Below are positions 24,757 to 32,784 of a stretch of 57,677 nt of DNA, piece by piece. Source of the DNA: Bacteroidales bacterium Bact_09 (lineage in GTDB: Bacteria > Bacteroidota > Bacteroidia > Bacteroidales > UBA932). The notes beneath the pieces are model-generated. The model worked only from the letters and a program-made list of their open reading frames with translations. It was not told the DNA's origin and searched no databases. Made by a program: the position numbers and the translations under genes. Location of the stretch: positions 1 through 57,677 of the forward strand of contig LUZA01000033.1 of NCBI GenBank assembly GCA_001603455.1, read 5' to 3'. The first letter of the stretch is position 1. Every line of letters begins with the position of its first letter.

Positions 24757-27387
24757 TTAGTGTGCCTCCAGCCAGTTAGCTCCGAATCCCAGTCCTACCG
24801 ACAAAGGCACGCTAAGAACAGAGACGTTTTCCATTTGAGAGCGCACCAATTGTTCCATTTGCTCTTTTTCGGGCAGATATATATCAAATAGTAATTCATC
24901 ATGAACCTGCAGGATCATCCGGCTGCGCAGGCCTTTTTCGATTATCGCCCTGTGCACCGAGACCATAGCTTTCTTGATTATGTCGGCGGCTGTTCCCTGA
25001 ATGGGGGCGTTGACCGCATTACGTTCTGCCAAACCCCTGAGTACGGGGTTGACTGCTTTTATATCGGGAGCATAGCGCCTGCGTTTGAAAAGCGTTTCTA
25101 CGTATCCCTTTTCTTTGGCCATAGCGATGGTTTTGTCTATATACTCTTTCACTTTGGGATAATGTTCAAAATACCCGTCTATCAGGTCTTTAGCCTCGGC
25201 TCGGGAAATCTTTAGCCTGGTGGCCAGGCCGTATGCGGATATTCCGTAAATGATCCCGAAATTAGCAGTTTTGGCTTTATTCCTTTGTTCCGGCGTTACT
25301 TCCTCCTGGCTGCAATGGAAGATCCTGGCTGCAGTTGCCGTATGGATATCGGCTCCAGCATGAAAAGCTGCAATGAAATCCTGATCTCCGCTCATATGGG
25401 CCATGATCCGTAACTCGATCTGTGAATAATCAGCCGACATGAGGATGTGTTCTTCATCACGGGGAATGAAAAATTTTCTGATCTCCCGGCCTCTTTCTTC
25501 CCTGACAGGTATGTTTTGCAGGTTGGGTTTCTGCGAACTGAGCCTTCCTGTGGCTGTCACTGTTTGGTTAAATGTTGTGTGGATACGGCCGGTAGCCGGA
25601 TCGATCAGTGACGGTAGACTTTCTATGTAGGAAGACAACAATTTTTTTAGAGACCTATATTCGAGAATCAGGGGAATGATTGGATGACGATCAGCCAGAG
25701 CACTAAGCGTTTCTTCGTCGGTCGTATATTTTTTTCTCCCCTTTTTGGATCGGTCATCTATCCTGAGTTTATCATACAATACAATCCCCAGTTGTTTGGG
25801 AGAGGATATGTTAAGTGTAGGGTCAGAAGCGTATTCCCGTATTTGTTTTTCAATATCCAGCGCCGTGTCGTTCAGTTCCCTGCCGTATTCTTCCAGCTGT
25901 GCGGAATCCACCCTTACCCCTTCTCGCTCCATGGCTACAAGAACTTCCATCAAAGGCATTTCGACGTCAGTATAAAGACGTTCCATGCCATCCCTGAGCA
26001 AAGCCCCATACAGGGGATCCTTCAGATGGAATGCAATGAACGCTTCTGGTGCGATGTTGCTGTCTTCATGACACGCTGCGCTTTCCGTATGGAAAAGATC
26101 CCGGTTTGCTTCTGCTTTTTCTTCTGGGAAATAATTGAGGTATTGTATGGCCAGATCTGCCGGGCGGTGGTTTCTTTCCGGATTGATCAGGTAATGCATC
26201 AATTCGGGGTCCCAAAGCATTCCGGCAAGAGAGATACCCTGTTCCCACAAGGGCATCATGAGATCCTTTAGCCTGAAACCACATTTTTGGATCTTACTGT
26301 CCCCGAGCAAAGATGCTGCCTGAGAGGCAGGAGTGATATATGTATTGTCTCCCGTACAGAAAGCCATGCATGATAAGTTCCCCGCCAGAGCTACCATGCC
26401 TTTTTGGCGGGCTTCTCTGAGGGCTTTTTCCCATATGCCCTGATCGGTTACGATCACGTATGTTTGAGGTGTTGATATTGCAGGAGGAGCTTCATCACGG
26501 AAACAGCAAAAAAGCTCCTCGAGTTTAGGCAGGAGCCTGTTCAGAGAATGGAATTCATATTCCCGTAACAGCTCTTTAAGACGTACAAGATCAGGAGCAC
26601 TGATCCTGAAGGACTCCTCGTTCCAGGGAATGTCAAGTTCTGTGCGGATGGTGACAAGGTCCTTTGAAAGGCTGAGCATGTCCCTTGATTTTTCCAGTTT
26701 TTGCTGCAGGGAAGAAGACAATTCCGGTAAATGCTGCAGTATGTTCTCCACATTTCCATACTGTGAAACCAGGTTTTTGGCGCCCACTTCTCCTATACCC
26801 TTGACACCCGGGATATTGTCCGAAGCATCGCCCCAGATGGCCAGTATGTCAATAATCTGTTCCGGTTCATTGATATGGTATTTTTCGCAAATTTCCCTTT
26901 CACCCAGAATTTCCCAGCCGTTTCCCCTGGACAGGGGCCTGTACATCATGATGTTCTTAGAAACGAGTTGTCCGTAATCTTTATCCGGAGTAACCATGAA
27001 GACCCGGAATCCTTCTTTCTCGGCGCGTTTGGACAGCGTACCTATAACGTCATCGGCTTCGGCGTTAGGTATGGTTATTACGGGTATTTTGCAGGATTCA
27101 AGAAATTCATTTATTACGGGAAGTGATTCGCGTATTACCTGTGGGGTCTCGGGCCTGTTGGCCTTATACTGGGGGAAGGCTTCGTGTCTAAAATTTTTTC
27201 CACCGGGATCAAAGGCAACGAAAAGATGGGTAGGTTTTTCTTTAAGGATGATATCGAAAAGAGAACGGCAGAAACCGTAAACAGCCGATGTGTCCACCCC
27301 TTTGGTATTGATCATGGGGCGGTTAATAAAAGCAAAATACGCCCGGTATAGCAAGGCGTGTCCGTCGATCATGAATATACGCTTCAT
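24757..27387 (-). CDS. polA: DNA polymerase I lacking proofreading residues
   Basis: The start at 27387 (MKRIFMIDGHALLYRAYFAF) overlaps the queD stop by ATGA. The 876-residue protein has an intact 5'-3' nuclease domain (FDPGGKNFRHEAFPQYKANR, AEADDVIGTL, TPDKDYGQ) and an intact polymerase domain: motif A SADYSQIELRIMAHMSGD, motif B RNKAKTANFGIIYGIS, motif C LQVHDELLFD. The middle domain (about residues 310-450) keeps the fold outline (KCGFRLKDL, WDPELMHYLINP) but lacks the DxE of exonuclease motif I and the other expected carboxylates, so 3'-5' proofreading is probably absent. Its cellular job is gap filling and primer removal. Confidence 0.94.
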   Translation of the reverse strand: MKRIFMIDGHALLYRAYFAFINRPMINTKGVDTSAVYGFCRSLFDIILKEKPTHLFVAFDPGGKNFRHEAFPQYKANRPETPQVIRESLPVINEFLESCKIPVITIPNAEADDVIGTLSKRAEKEGFRVFMVTPDKDYGQLVSKNIMMYRPLSRGNGWEILGEREICEKYHINEPEQIIDILAIWGDASDNIPGVKGIGEVGAKNLVSQYGNVENILQHLPELSSSLQQKLEKSRDMLSLSKDLVTIRTELDIPWNEESFRISAPDLVRLKELLREYEFHSLNRLLPKLEELFCCFRDEAPPAISTPQTYVIVTDQGIWEKALREARQKGMVALAGNLSCMAFCTGDNTYITPASQAASLLGDSKIQKCGFRLKDLMMPLWEQGISLAGMLWDPELMHYLINPERNHRPADLAIQYLNYFPEEKAEANRDLFHTESAACHEDSNIAPEAFIAFHLKDPLYGALLRDGMERLYTDVEMPLMEVLVAMEREGVRVDSAQLEEYGRELNDTALDIEKQIREYASDPTLNISSPKQLGIVLYDKLRIDDRSKKGRKKYTTDEETLSALADRHPIIPLILEYRSLKKLLSSYIESLPSLIDPATGRIHTTFNQTVTATGRLSSQKPNLQNIPVREERGREIRKFFIPRDEEHILMSADYSQIELRIMAHMSGDQDFIAAFHAGADIHTATAARIFHCSQEEVTPEQRNKAKTANFGIIYGISAYGLATRLKISRAEAKDLIDGYFEHYPKVKEYIDKTIAMAKEKGYVETLFKRRRYAPDIKAVNPVLRGLAERNAVNAPIQGTAADIIKKAMVSVHRAIIEKGLRSRMILQVHDELLFDIYLPEKEQMEQLVRSQMENVSVLSVPLSVGLGFGANWLEAH

Positions 27388-27815
27388 TTCACCCATTCAG
27401 CAAATGATGTGGGAGTTTCATACAATCGTACGCTATGAAGCCGGTTGGGTGTCGTAATGACCGGATCGAGGATCCTGGCTATATAGAGTGTCAGTTGTTC
27501 GCAGGTTGGCTGGAAATCGAATATCCTTATATTGCTATATTGTTCGGTGAGCTCCTTTGACAGGGGAGCGTCTTTTCGTAACATCAGCGAGTGGTCCAAG
27601 GGGTCCAGAATATAACGGGTAACGATCTTTTTAAGATCGTTGAAATCCATGATCATACCCGATTTAGGGTCTCCGGGAACCATGGAAGGTTCCCCGGTCA
27701 CTGTTACCATGAGCCGGTAAGAGTGTCCGTGTATATGGCGGCATTTCCCGTCATAATCGGTCAACGCATGTGCTCCTTCAAAACGAAATTCTCTGGTAAT
27801 ATGCAGGTGTGACAT
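27384..27815 (-). CDS. queD: 6-carboxy-tetrahydropterin synthase / PTPS family
   Basis: A 143-residue T-fold enzyme. Zinc ligands are visible: His in FEGAHAL (about residue 16) and the two His of CRHIHGHSYRL (about 28-32); the Cys of GKCRHIHGH is the usual catalytic Cys. The end, PTCEQLTLYIARIL...SVRLYETPTSFAEW, carries the conserved PTxE and ETxxxxAxW. QueD acts in 7-deazaguanine (queuosine) synthesis from 7,8-dihydroneopterin triphosphate. Other queuosine genes are not nearby. It is the first gene of the reverse operon that continues into polA. Confidence 0.92.
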   Translation of the reverse strand: MSHLHITREFRFEGAHALTDYDGKCRHIHGHSYRLMVTVTGEPSMVPGDPKSGMIMDFNDLKKIVTRYILDPLDHSLMLRKDAPLSKELTEQYSNIRIFDFQPTCEQLTLYIARILDPVITTPNRLHSVRLYETPTSFAEWVK

Positions 27816-27835
27816 AATTAATGCAATAATTCATA

Positions 27836-27867
27836 CAAATGTAACATATTTATTCGAGTGTGTCCAA
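27836..27867 (-). promoter_or_regulatory. Promoter of the queD-polA operon
   Basis: On the reverse strand TTGG (27867-27864), about 20 bp spacer, TACATTTG (27843-27836), 20 bp before the queD ATG. A good match to the Bacteroidota consensus at both elements. Confidence 0.7.
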
Positions 27868-27920
27868 GGGCTTATGATTTTATCTTTAAAAGCTCCTTCT
27901 GCTATATATTTGACAGATTT

Positions 27921-27952
27921 TTTGCTTTTATGATTAAACTTATTTAGTTTTG
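27921..27952 (+). promoter_or_regulatory. Promoter of the aminotransferase gene
   Basis: TTTG (27921-27924), 20 bp spacer, TAGTTTTG (27945-27952), 22 bp before the ATG at 27975. Both elements fit the Bacteroidota pattern. Confidence 0.75.
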
Positions 27953-27974
27953 CTACATAAAAGAAATAACAATT

Positions 27975-29192
27975 ATGCAAGACGATTATTTGAATTCCAT
28001 CATTTCTGAAAACGCAAAGAATATGAGGCGTTCTGCTATCAGGGACCTTCTTAAAATGGCCGCACGTCCCGAGGTCATATCATTTGGTGGTGGCTTTCCT
28101 GACATTACTGCATTCCCTGTGGATGAACTCAGGACGGTAATCAAAGAAGTACTGGATGAGAACGCACTGCAGGCCTTGCAGTATGGAGAAACTCTGGGGG
28201 TGAAGAGACTGCGCGAAATACTTGCACAGCGTTACCGTGATCAGGGCATAGATGTGACATACGAAAACTTTATAATCACAACTTCGTCACAACAGGCCAT
28301 AGATATGGTGACACAGCTCTTCATAAATCCAGGTGACACAATTATTTGCGGATTGCCCTCGTACCTTGGTGCACTACAGGCTTTCCATGCCCACAGGGCA
28401 AATCCCGTAGGAATTCCAAAGGATGAAGAACTACATACGGTTGTTAATGCACTGGTGACTGCCGGGAAAAAACCAAAGTTCATTTATGCCATCCCTGATT
28501 TCCAGAACCCTTCCGGCGTAACCATGACCATGGAACAAAGAAAAAATGTACTGGAAGTTGCCAGAAGGTTTGATCTGCTGATTGTGGAAGACAGTCCTTA
28601 CCGGGAGATCCGCTTTAGCGGGGAACCCATGCCCCTGATCTATTCCCTGGACAAGGAAGGCCGTACACTATTACTGGGTACGTTCTCCAAAACATTCATT
28701 CCCGGATTCCGTCTGGGATGGATCATGGCACCGGTCAAGATCATAGAAAAACTGGAGATTGTAAAACAATCCCTTGACCTGTGTGCCCCGGTGTTTAATC
28801 AGTATATAGCAGCCCGCTATATAGAGAAGGGATATTTTGACAAGAACATTGAACGGATCAAGATCAATTACCAGAACAAGAGGGACAATATGATCGCTGC
28901 ATTCGAGAAATATATGCCTCAAGGCGTTACCTGGACCAATCCCGAAGGCGGACTTTTCCTGTTTGTCACTATGCCTGAAGGTTACGACGCTTCAGAATTG
29001 TTCAGGATAGCTGTTAAAGAAGATGTGGCCTTTGTGATAGGAGAGGCATTCCATTGTGACGGATCGGGGAAGAATACCCTTCGTATCAATTTCTCCTACA
29101 TGGAAGAAACGCGTGCCGAGGAGGGAGTTCGCCGCCTGGCCAATGCAATCCGTAAAATGATGGAGGAAAAGAAAGTCAAAGATCAACAATAA
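27975..29192 (+). CDS. PLP-dependent aminotransferase, class I (2-aminoadipate/MocR-like)
   Basis: The 405-residue cytoplasmic enzyme has a fold-type I aminotransferase sequence: FGGGFPDITAFPVDEL near residues 36-51, LQYGETLGVKRLREILAQRY near 77-95, YAIPDFQNPSGVTMTMEQR near 172-190 and the PLP lysine in LGTFSKTFIPGFRLGW near 234-250. The pattern is that of the LysN/2-aminoadipate and branched aromatic aminotransferase subgroup. Without a regulator domain it is not a MocR. The exact amino donor and acceptor are unknown. It stands alone with its own promoter and a strong downstream terminator. Confidence 0.88.
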   Translation: MQDDYLNSIISENAKNMRRSAIRDLLKMAARPEVISFGGGFPDITAFPVDELRTVIKEVLDENALQALQYGETLGVKRLREILAQRYRDQGIDVTYENFIITTSSQQAIDMVTQLFINPGDTIICGLPSYLGALQAFHAHRANPVGIPKDEELHTVVNALVTAGKKPKFIYAIPDFQNPSGVTMTMEQRKNVLEVARRFDLLIVEDSPYREIRFSGEPMPLIYSLDKEGRTLLLGTFSKTFIPGFRLGWIMAPVKIIEKLEIVKQSLDLCAPVFNQYIAARYIEKGYFDKNIERIKINYQNKRDNMIAAFEKYMPQGVTWTNPEGGLFLFVTMPEGYDASELFRIAVKEDVAFVIGEAFHCDGSGKNTLRINFSYMEETRAEEGVRRLANAIRKMMEEKKVKDQQ

Positions 29193-29258
29193 GATCTTTC
29201 AGTGGGCGTTTGGGTACGTGATGTATACCATTCGCATCTCTCCAATATTTGATGTTTT

Positions 29259-29289
29259 CCCCGGCCAGGAGGTCGGGGTTTATTTTTTT
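29259..29289. terminator. Bidirectional intrinsic terminator
   Basis: CCCCGGCC-AGGA-GGTCGGGG (29259-29278) forms an 8-bp stem with one G-T pair, followed by a T-rich run. It separates the convergent aminotransferase and ABC-transporter genes; the last codons of the ABC gene adjoin it. Confidence 0.85.
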
Positions 29290-29987
29290 CACAATAAACG
29301 TTTCAGGGTCCCATTTTGTTCCATCTCTGCTGGTGTACCCTGGTGCAACACCCCGTCAGGGGTCATGATCCAGAAAAGATCGCAGTGTTCCATCGCCAGA
29401 GAAAGATCATGTGTGGAAAAGAGGATCCCCTTGTTTTCCTCTGCTGCCAGTTTTCTAAGCAATAAGCCCATAGCACGCTTGTTTGCGATGTCCAGGAAAG
29501 CGGTAGGTTCGTCCAGAAGGATTAGCGGAGTATCCTGAATCAGTGCCCGTGCGATGGCCACGCGTTGAAATTCACCGTCGGACAAACCGGCGCTGTTCCT
29601 GTCTGCCAAGTGGCTGATGCCTGTAAGTTCCATTGCTTCTGATACCATATGTTTGCCTTCCTGATCTTCAATACCCAGCCAGTTCGTATAGCGGTACCTG
29701 CCGGTACTGACGGTATCACGGACCGAAAAATGGGCGGCTCTTGGCGGCTGTGAAGGTACGAAAGCACACAGGTTATCGGTTTTCCCCGTGACGGCAGGCT
29801 GAATGGATCCTTTCAGCGGAGGCATCAGGCCGGCGAGCGTTTTCAGCAGGGTTGATTTGCCGATACCGTTGGGACCGAGCAGTCCGGTCACTTTTTGACC
29901 GTTCAAGCGCGCATTGATTTGCTTAAACAGGGGGGCGCGTTTTGAATAGCCTATAGACAGGTCGTGTATTTCGAGCGTTGTGGTCAT
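29289..29987 (-). CDS. ABC transporter ATP-binding protein, FecE/BtuD type
   Basis: This 232-residue ATPase has Walker A GLLGPNGIGKSTLLK (about residues 36-50), a Q-loop region near 80, signature AGLSDGEFQRVAIARAL (133-149; LSDGE in place of LSGGQ) and Walker B PLILLDEPTAFLD (154-166), then an STHD switch His near 193. Partnered by the overlapping FecCD permease (4 bp, ATGA), it should drive uptake of an iron chelate, haem or cobalamin. No substrate-binding protein or outer-membrane receptor is adjacent, so the ligand is unassigned. Confidence 0.9.
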   Translation of the reverse strand: MTTTLEIHDLSIGYSKRAPLFKQINARLNGQKVTGLLGPNGIGKSTLLKTLAGLMPPLKGSIQPAVTGKTDNLCAFVPSQPPRAAHFSVRDTVSTGRYRYTNWLGIEDQEGKHMVSEAMELTGISHLADRNSAGLSDGEFQRVAIARALIQDTPLILLDEPTAFLDIANKRAMGLLLRKLAAEENKGILFSTHDLSLAMEHCDLFWIMTPDGVLHQGTPAEMEQNGTLKRLL

Positions 29988-30988
29988 AATTCTACAGCCC
30001 TGTTCTTAAAGATCACATAGATTATAACCGGGATGCCCATCAGGGCAGCAACAGTATTGACTGGCAGTACGCTTTGCGATCCGGGTAATTGGGATATGAT
30101 GTCTGCCAGGATCATCATGCAGGACCCTGTCAGAGCCGATGCCGGGATCATAATGCGGTGGTTGGCGTTGTTAAATATCATCCGTGATATGTGGGGTACG
30201 GCTATTCCAATGAAACCGATGGGCCCGCAGAATGCAGTCACACTTCCGGCAAGCAATGTCGTGGCCACGAAGATCTTGTTCCTAACCCACGATAGTTTTA
30301 TCCCAAGGCTCCGGGCATATTGCTCACCCATCAGGAGCACGTTCAGGTCCTTAATATTGAAAACAGAGATGAGTAATCCTGTCAGGCAAAGACCCGACAT
30401 GATCAGCAGCCGGTTTCCCGTTACGTTCCCCAAACTGCCCATTGTCCAAAGTACATAGGATTTCAATGCGGGGGCATCTGAAAAATATTGGATCAAACCA
30501 ATGAGAGCCGATCCGGCAGATCCGATCATGATACCCAGAACGAGCAGTGTCATATTGCTTTTTAGTCTTTTAGAGGCAGCTACTATCAGCAGCATTACGG
30601 CAAGAGCTCCTATCCAAGCAAAAGCGGCGGTGCCCAGGTCCGATAGCCAGGGGAACGGTGTATACGTTCCTAGCGCCGACGTGCCCATAACAAAAAAGGC
30701 AACCCCAAGACCCGCTCCGGAACTGATACCCAGCACATAGGGATCTGCCAAAGGATTCCTGAATAATGTCTGCATCTGGACCCCGCAAACCGACAACGCC
30801 ATACCGGCCAACAGTGCCGTGACCATTTTTGGGACCCTGAAATTCCAAATTATTTTAGACACGAAATCTGAAGATTCGCCGGACAAGAGTGCAGACCACA
30901 CCTCTGCAGCGGGAAGCCGGACAGAACCTAGAAAAACGTCCGCGACTATAAGCAATAATAAGAGAAGCAGCAGCCAAAGCTTTTTCAT
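29984..30988 (-). CDS. FecCD-family ABC transporter permease
   Basis: A 334-residue inner-membrane permease with about ten hydrophobic helices. Typical FecCD/BtuC blocks are present: RVPKMVTALLAGMALSVCGVQMQTLFRNPLADPYVLGISSGAG (residues 50-92) and FCGPIGFIGIAVPHISRM (about 250-267), the latter holding the cytoplasmic coupling region. It should work as a homodimer with the ATPase encoded just downstream. A -7 element, TATCTTTG, lies on its strand at 31001-30994, back to back with the promoter of the M23 gene. Confidence 0.92.
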   Translation of the reverse strand: MKKLWLLLLLLLLIVADVFLGSVRLPAAEVWSALLSGESSDFVSKIIWNFRVPKMVTALLAGMALSVCGVQMQTLFRNPLADPYVLGISSGAGLGVAFFVMGTSALGTYTPFPWLSDLGTAAFAWIGALAVMLLIVAASKRLKSNMTLLVLGIMIGSAGSALIGLIQYFSDAPALKSYVLWTMGSLGNVTGNRLLIMSGLCLTGLLISVFNIKDLNVLLMGEQYARSLGIKLSWVRNKIFVATTLLAGSVTAFCGPIGFIGIAVPHISRMIFNNANHRIMIPASALTGSCMMILADIISQLPGSQSVLPVNTVAALMGIPVIIYVIFKNRAVEL

Positions 30989-30993
30989 CGGAA

Positions 30994-31001
30994 CAAAGAT
31001 A
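30994..31001 (-). promoter_or_regulatory. -7 element of the FecCD/ATPase operon
   Basis: TATCTTTG on the reverse strand, only about 6 bp from the ATG at 30988, so the leader would be almost absent. No clear -33 match. Confidence 0.45.
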
Positions 31002-31031
31002 AATGAAAAATGGTTGGTATTAAAAAACCAT

Positions 31032-31039
31032 TATATTTG
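31032..31039 (+). promoter_or_regulatory. -7 element of the M23 peptidase gene
   Basis: TATATTTG matches TAnnTTTG and ends one base before the ATG at 31041. If it is the promoter, transcription starts at or after that ATG, which bears on the choice of start codon. Confidence 0.55.
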
Positions 31040-31040
31040 C

Positions 31041-32000
31041 ATGGGTAAACCAACACATTTCGTTAATTTGAAAAGAATAGAGCTCTTATCTGTCTGTTTT
31101 TTTGTTTGTTGCTTTTCACTGGCTCAGGGTGGGGACTTTCATATCCCGGATCATGTTGAAAGACCTGCGCCCATTGACACGCTGGCAACTTTGGACAAAT
31201 TCACAAAGATCGTATTGTTCGAAGATTTTACCTGGAAATACCTGGACCTGGGTAAACCTGTTTTTGATCACAAAACTTTATATGAGGGTTGGGATTCCTC
31301 TTCTATCCATGCTTTTAAGGAGGTTTTGCTGGAAGATCTTCCCGATGAAGTAACACTTATTTTGGCCGATTCACTGCAGGGTTTCTGCTGCCCCATATCC
31401 AACAAGGTCAGAAGCCGTTATGCTTTCAGGCGGATCAGGGAACACAGGGGTACGGATATCGCTCTCTCCACAGGGGACTCGATACGGGTCGCATTTGACG
31501 GTGTGGTACGGGTGAAGGAGACGACAAGGAACACGGGAGGTTATGGCAATCTTTTAGTCGTCAGGCATTCAAACGGATTGGAAACGTATTACGGTCATCT
31601 TTCCCGTTTCCTGGCAGATACGGGAGAAGTAGTTAAGGCGGGGGAGGTGATAGGATTGGGAGGTAATACAGGCAGAAGTACGGGCCCCCACCTGCATTTT
31701 GAAGTGCGTTACAAGGGCAAGGCTTTTGACCCGGAACGGATCATAGATTTTGAGAACGGGACTTTACGTGATTCCCTTTTTGTTCTATGGAAACATTATT
31801 TCAGCATATATTCTCATTACGGTCAGACTGACGATGAATCACTGGCAGCTTCCCAACGGATAATCCATACCATAAGATCGGGAGATACGCTGGGTGCCTT
31901 GGCCATGAAATATGGAACCACTGTCAGGCAATTATGCAGTTGGAACGGCATATCATCAGGAACTACCTTGAGAATTGGCCGCAGATTGATCGTAAGATGA
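31041..32000 (+). CDS. M23 peptidase with C-terminal LysM domain, secreted
   Basis: With the ATG at 31041 the product has 319 residues and a signal peptide (LKRIELLSVCFFVCCFSLAQ). The alternative is an in-frame TTG at 31068, which would start directly at that signal peptide and lie downstream of the -7 element. The middle holds a LytM/M23 domain: HRGTDIALSTGDSIRVAFDGVV near residue 137, YGHLSRF near 180 and GPHLHFEVRY near 215-224, covering the HxxxD and HxH zinc ligands. The end is a LysM peptidoglycan-binding repeat (HTIRSGDTLGALAMKYGTTVRQLCSWNG). It likely cuts peptide cross-links in the cell wall. Confidence 0.88.
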   Translation: MGKPTHFVNLKRIELLSVCFFVCCFSLAQGGDFHIPDHVERPAPIDTLATLDKFTKIVLFEDFTWKYLDLGKPVFDHKTLYEGWDSSSIHAFKEVLLEDLPDEVTLILADSLQGFCCPISNKVRSRYAFRRIREHRGTDIALSTGDSIRVAFDGVVRVKETTRNTGGYGNLLVVRHSNGLETYYGHLSRFLADTGEVVKAGEVIGLGGNTGRSTGPHLHFEVRYKGKAFDPERIIDFENGTLRDSLFVLWKHYFSIYSHYGQTDDESLAASQRIIHTIRSGDTLGALAMKYGTTVRQLCSWNGISSGTTLRIGRRLIVR

Positions 32001-32776
32001 AAAAAACGGTATTGATCACCGGAGCGGGATCCGGGATCGGAGCAGCGATGGCTAAAGTTTACGCAGGCCAGGGTGACTCCCTGTTGCTTACAGGATTGGA
32101 CCAGGATTCCCTTGAACAAGTGGCCGGGCAGTGTCGTCAGGAAGGAGCAGTCGCCCGGACTTTCCCGCTGGATCTTGAAGACACCGGGACTATAGACGCA
32201 TTGGCGGGGTTTGTACAAGCAGAACAGATAGTACCCGATATTTACGTGTTGAACGCCGGGATCTCTCAAAGGGCCACGGCTTTTGATAGTATGTTCGAGG
32301 TGGACAGGAAGATCATGAACGTGAATTTTTTTGGTCACGTATACCTGATCAAAAGCTTTGCCCGGCTAATACGAGAGAGCACTGATGTCAAGATCGGCGT
32401 TGTGACATCCATCTCGGGCCTTTTCGGATTTCCGCTCCGCTCGGCATACTGTGCTTCAAAGCATGCCCTTTTCGGATTCTTTGAATCTCTTGATCTGGAG
32501 AATCCGAATATCGGGGTTACTTTCCTTATACCGGGAAGGATCCGTACCCAGATCAGCAAAAGCGCCATCCTTGGACATGGAGGCACCTACGGCAAGATGG
32601 ACCAGGGACAGGAGCAGGGTATGGATGTGGACCGCTGCGCACGAATTGCCGTCAGGGCCATAGAGAAACGAAAATACCGCAAGCTTATAGGGGGCAAAGA
32701 ACTCCTTATGGCGCACATACATAAGTATTCACTCTGGCTGTTTTATAAATTGGCCGGTAAAGTCTCATCAACATAA
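31997..32776 (+). CDS. Short-chain dehydrogenase/reductase
   Basis: The start at 31997 (MKKTVLITGAGSGIG) overlaps the peptidase stop by ATGA; an upstream start would lie inside the LysM domain. The 259-residue protein has the Rossmann glycine motif TGAGSGIG (residues 8-15), NAGIS near 87, catalytic Ser in VTSISGLFG near 138 and the YxxxK pair in YCASKHAL near 151. It should be an NAD(P)-dependent reductase or dehydrogenase of classical type; the substrate is unknown. Its C terminus HIHKYSLWLFYKLAGKV is amphipathic and may touch the membrane. Confidence 0.9.
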   Translation: MKKTVLITGAGSGIGAAMAKVYAGQGDSLLLTGLDQDSLEQVAGQCRQEGAVARTFPLDLEDTGTIDALAGFVQAEQIVPDIYVLNAGISQRATAFDSMFEVDRKIMNVNFFGHVYLIKSFARLIRESTDVKIGVVTSISGLFGFPLRSAYCASKHALFGFFESLDLENPNIGVTFLIPGRIRTQISKSAILGHGGTYGKMDQGQEQGMDVDRCARIAVRAIEKRKYRKLIGGKELLMAHIHKYSLWLFYKLAGKVSST

Positions 32777-32784
32777 AGCTGATA

